Shown here piece after piece: positions 61,575 to 64,000 of a stretch of 64,000 nt of DNA. Made by a program: the position numbers and the translations under genes. Source of the DNA: Thiomargarita sp. (GTDB lineage Bacteria; Pseudomonadota; Gammaproteobacteria; Beggiatoales; Beggiatoaceae). Below the pieces are notes generated by a model. That model had not been told where the DNA came from. It ran no database searches and saw nothing but the letters and a program-made list of their open reading frames with translations. Position 1 is the first letter of the stretch. The number at the start of each line of letters is the position of its first letter. Where the stretch lies: positions 1 to 64,000 of the forward strand of contig DYNP01000005.1 in assembly GCA_020721005.1 (NCBI GenBank). Direction: 5' to 3'.

Positions 61575-63041
61575 ATGAAACAACGAGTGGTGTGGTGGTT
61601 AAGTAGATTGGGCGTGGTATTGCTGTTGTTGCCGTTGCCGTGTATGGCGGTGGAACAGATGGCAGAGGAAAAACCGGTGGAGGTGTTACAAGGATTTAAT
61701 CATTTAAGCCGTGAAAGTGCAACTTGTGTGTCCTGTCACCGTGAGAAAACGCCAGGAATTTATGAGCAATGGGGGGATTCTAAACATTTTGGCGCAAATG
61801 TGGGCTGTTATGAGTGCCATAAAGCTGAGTCGGGTGATAAGGATGCTATTAAGCATAAGGATTTTACGATTGCGGTGATTGTGTCGCCTAAGGATTGCGC
61901 GCAGTGTCATGAACGGGAAGTGGAGGAATTTGATGTCAGCCATCATGCGTCTGCAGGGAATATTTTGGGTTCTTTGGATAATCATTTGGCGGAAGTCATT
62001 GAAGGTGCACCCCTGCTAAATGGTACTTCACCGGTGGTTACGATGGGGTGTGCAGGTTGTCATGGTTCGATCGTGCGGGTGAATTCTGATGGAACACTGA
62101 ATACTGCCACTTGGCCAAATACGGGTGTTGGTCGGATTAATCCTGATGGTTCTAAGGGTGCGTGTTCGGCCTGCCATTTGCGCCATAATTTTGATTCTGA
62201 GCAGGCACGCCATCCTGATAATTGTGGGCGTTGCCATTTGGGACCGGATCATCCACAAAAGGAAATTTATGAAGAATCTGCGCATGGAGTGGCATTCCGT
62301 GCGCATATGGATGAGATGAATCTTGCCTCTGATAAGTGGATTGTGGGGGAAGATTATACGGCTGCACCCACTTGTGCGACTTGTCATATGTCACGCACTA
62401 AAGATTTGCCGCTGACTCATGATATAGGTTCACGAATTTCTTGGGATTTACGTTCGCCAGTGTCGGTTAAAATTGATGAGAAAGCGCTGAAAGAGGGTAA
62501 ACCCGTGAAGCCTTGGCTAGAGCGTCGAAAGGATATGAAGAGTGTGTGCACTGCTTGCCATGGACGAAATATTCCCGATGCGCATTTTGAGCAATTGGAT
62601 GCTTTTGTTCAACTTTATAATGATAAATTTGCCATTCCCTCTAAGAAGTTATTTGAGGTGATGCTGGAAGCCGGTTTGCGTGATAAAGTGCAGTTTAACG
62701 AAGAGGTGGAATGGACATATTTTTACCTTTGGCATCATGAAGGTCGTCGTGCCCGCCACGGTGCGGCAATGTTCGCACCTGATTATGTGCATTGGGAAGG
62801 GATGTATGAAATTGCGCACCGTTTCTATATTGAAATGGTCCCGGAAGTGAAAGAGGCAATTCAACACGCACGAGAAAATGGTAACGAGGATGGGGCAGCT
62901 AAGGTGCAAGCGCTATTGGATGATATTCTCAATTCAGAAATGCATCGTTGGTATTTGGGACAGCAACCGCCAGCTTATTGGAAGCCGACTGATGACGACA
63001 GTCATGGCTTTCATATCAATAAAAGCAGTCCTGGAAAATAA
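61575..63041 (+). CDS. Octahaem cytochrome c of the hydroxylamine oxidoreductase (HAO) family
   Basis: A 488-residue exported multihaem cytochrome; ATG 61575 has AGGAG seven bases upstream (a tandem ATG at 61572 is too close). Signal peptide: about residues 1-26 (LLLPLPCMAVE). Eight CxxCH haem sites start at Cys52, 79, 109, 160, 198, 218, 268 and 326 (numbering from ATG 61572). The C-terminal WHHEGRRARHGAAMFAPDYVHWEGMYE matches the HAO core, and Tyr405 may be the residue that crosslinks to the P460 haem in oxidative HAOs. Such proteins oxidise hydroxylamine or reduce nitrite; in sulphur bacteria nitrite reduction to ammonium is often inferred. The ammonium channel that follows fits either case. 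Confidence 0.85.
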   Translation: MKQRVVWWLSRLGVVLLLLPLPCMAVEQMAEEKPVEVLQGFNHLSRESATCVSCHREKTPGIYEQWGDSKHFGANVGCYECHKAESGDKDAIKHKDFTIAVIVSPKDCAQCHEREVEEFDVSHHASAGNILGSLDNHLAEVIEGAPLLNGTSPVVTMGCAGCHGSIVRVNSDGTLNTATWPNTGVGRINPDGSKGACSACHLRHNFDSEQARHPDNCGRCHLGPDHPQKEIYEESAHGVAFRAHMDEMNLASDKWIVGEDYTAAPTCATCHMSRTKDLPLTHDIGSRISWDLRSPVSVKIDEKALKEGKPVKPWLERRKDMKSVCTACHGRNIPDAHFEQLDAFVQLYNDKFAIPSKKLFEVMLEAGLRDKVQFNEEVEWTYFYLWHHEGRRARHGAAMFAPDYVHWEGMYEIAHRFYIEMVPEVKEAIQHARENGNEDGAAKVQALLDDILNSEMHRWYLGQQPPAYWKPTDDDSHGFHINKSSPGK

Positions 63042-63051
63042 GGCCAGATAG

Positions 63052-63088
63052 GGTGCGTTAGGCGCATTTCTCCGTGTCATAACGCACC
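63052..63088. terminator. Inverted repeat after the HAO-like gene
   Basis: Arms GGTGCGTTA (63052-63060) and TAACGCACC (63080-63088) with a 19-base spacer, between the cytochrome and amtB genes. No T-run follows, so it could reduce rather than stop read-through. Confidence 0.5.
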
Positions 63089-63122
63089 ATTCCCAAACAT
63101 CCCCACTATAAGAGTTAAATAT

Positions 63123-64000
63123 ATGGAGACTTCTCAAACAATCCAACTTGCATATGCTCTGGATACTTTTTATTTGCTGATTTCCGGCGCATTGATGATG
63201 TGGATGGCCGCAGGGTTTGCTATGTTGGAAGCCGGTTTAGTGCGCAGCAAAAGCGTGGCAGAAATTCTCACCAAAAACGTTGCTTTGTATGCCGTTGCAT
63301 GCGTTATGTACATGCTCATGGGCTATAACATCATGTACGATATCAGCTCCAGTTCGATCATCCCATCTTTCAGTCTATTTCTGGGCGGTGACCACAGCAT
63401 TGCCCAGGTAGGCGCATCAGACGGTTCAATTACCCATTCCAAATTGGCAGATTTCTTCTTTCAAGTCGTATTTGCCGCCACCGCAATGTCCATTGTCTCC
63501 GGTGCAGTGGCAGAGCGGATGAAACTCTGGTCATTTTTAGCCTTTGCGATAATAATGACGGGATTTATTTATCCAGTACAGGGCTTCTGGAAATGGGGCG
63601 GTGGCTTTTTACAACAATTGGGATTTTTGGATTTTGCGGGATCAGGACTGGTACATTTAACCGGCGCAACCGCTGCACTGACTGGTATCTTACTGCTGGG
63701 AGCTCGCAAAGGCAAGTATAATCGTCGTGAAAGTGGGACTGTCCATGTTAAAGCCATTCCTGGTTCCAGTATGCCATTGGCAGTATTAGGTACCTTGATT
63801 TTATGGCTGGGTTGGTTTGGCTTCAACGGCGGTTCAGAATTGCGCATCAGCTCGATCAGCGAAGCCAACGCAGTATCACTGATTTTTGTCAACACCAATA
63901 TGGCAGCGGCAGGAGGTTGTCTCGGTGCATTGCTATTGGCGAGACTTTGGTTTGGTAAAACCGACTTGACCTTGGGCTTAAACGGCATCTTATCCGGTCT
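63123..64000 (+). CDS. amtB: Ammonium transporter, cut by window edge
   Basis: ATG 63123 opens a frame that stays open to the last base (292 complete codons). GALMMWMAAGFAMLEAGLVRSKSVAEILTKN, FFFQVVFAATAMSIVSGAVAERM, GSGLVHLTGATAALTGILLLGAR and LGWFGFNGGSELRI follow the Amt/Mep/Rh family, including the pore-lining Trp/Phe segments and the conserved His in the VHLTG helix. Inner-membrane channel for ammonium. The remaining C-terminal helices lie outside. It follows the HAO-like gene by 81 bases. Confidence 0.92.
   Translation, partial: METSQTIQLAYALDTFYLLISGALMMWMAAGFAMLEAGLVRSKSVAEILTKNVALYAVACVMYMLMGYNIMYDISSSSIIPSFSLFLGGDHSIAQVGASDGSITHSKLADFFFQVVFAATAMSIVSGAVAERMKLWSFLAFAIIMTGFIYPVQGFWKWGGGFLQQLGFLDFAGSGLVHLTGATAALTGILLLGARKGKYNRRESGTVHVKAIPGSSMPLAVLGTLILWLGWFGFNGGSELRISSISEANAVSLIFVNTNMAAAGGCLGALLLARLWFGKTDLTLGLNGILSG

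Noticed and set aside
63569-63988. Minus-strand ORF at the right edge
   Set aside because: Antisense to amtB, whose frame has clear family motifs.

Overview
The window looks like a chromosomal piece of a gammaproteobacterium, most plausibly a Beggiatoaceae/Thiotrichales-type sulphur bacterium. This is inferred from gammaproteobacterial housekeeping genes (dcd, queA, queF, gshB, pdxB, efp, trxB, alr, ppk1, a FimV-like and a GspL-like protein), a very long multi-PAS hybrid kinase next to YfiR and TonB-receptor genes, an octahaem HAO-type cytochrome beside an ammonium channel, and dense intergenic families of palindromic repeats. No 16S gene is present, so the assignment stays provisional.

Layout. 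0-8 kb: an edge-truncated SQ-rich membrane protein, an App1-like phosphatase, tRNA-Glu(CTC), Nudix + dcd, a CHAT/P-loop protein, a phosphoglucomutase/phosphomannomutase, a tandem array of a palindromic repeat, and two conserved proteins. 8.3-28.8 kb: a large surface-glycan island. Its first part (legB, legC, legG, legI, legH, ptmE, then legF) should make a CMP-activated legionaminic acid-type nonulosonate. Its second part carries a methyltransferase out of frame at a G9 tract, a DegT aminotransferase, a PtmA-like SDR, a GNAT acetyltransferase, a WbpG/PseA/PtmG-type N-acetyl-sugar amidotransferase, a second methyltransferase in frame at a G10 tract, a B12-binding radical SAM protein frameshifted at a (TG)5 tract, and HisH2/HisF2, which would feed ammonia to the amidotransferase. 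A DUF2887 nuclease-like gene, a hexapeptide acetyltransferase and an 842-residue fusion of a surface-carbohydrate domain to a radical SAM/SPASM domain close the island.

28.8-40 kb: a palindromic element, a Gx-type transporter, a polytopic membrane protein, and a minus-strand sensory module (YfiR, TonB-dependent receptor, 1903-residue CHASE/8xPAS hybrid kinase). 40-51 kb: mostly housekeeping genes with tandem GC-rich repeats and a decayed ATPase gene. 51-60.8 kb: an alpha/beta hydrolase, an AT-rich two-gene operon of GNAT-fold proteins (one resembling FeeM/LuxI-type acyl synthases), a secreted PPC-like protein, a Met-rich coiled-coil membrane protein, queF, a GT2 glycosyltransferase with a GspL/PilN-like protein, and alr. 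60.8-64 kb: another palindromic element, then the HAO-like cytochrome and amtB (cut by the window edge).

The most unusual content is the glycan island. It joins nonulosonate synthesis with amidination, methylation, acetylation and radical chemistry, and three simple-sequence tracts lie inside coding regions where slippage would switch genes on or off. The first 4.4 kb of the island contain four HIP1 octamers (GCGATCGC), a cyanobacterial genome signature, and I found no others in the window. A second theme is a MITE-like family of long palindromes with ends near GACCTCTTGCAAAAGTA, usually next to TA, found at six loci.
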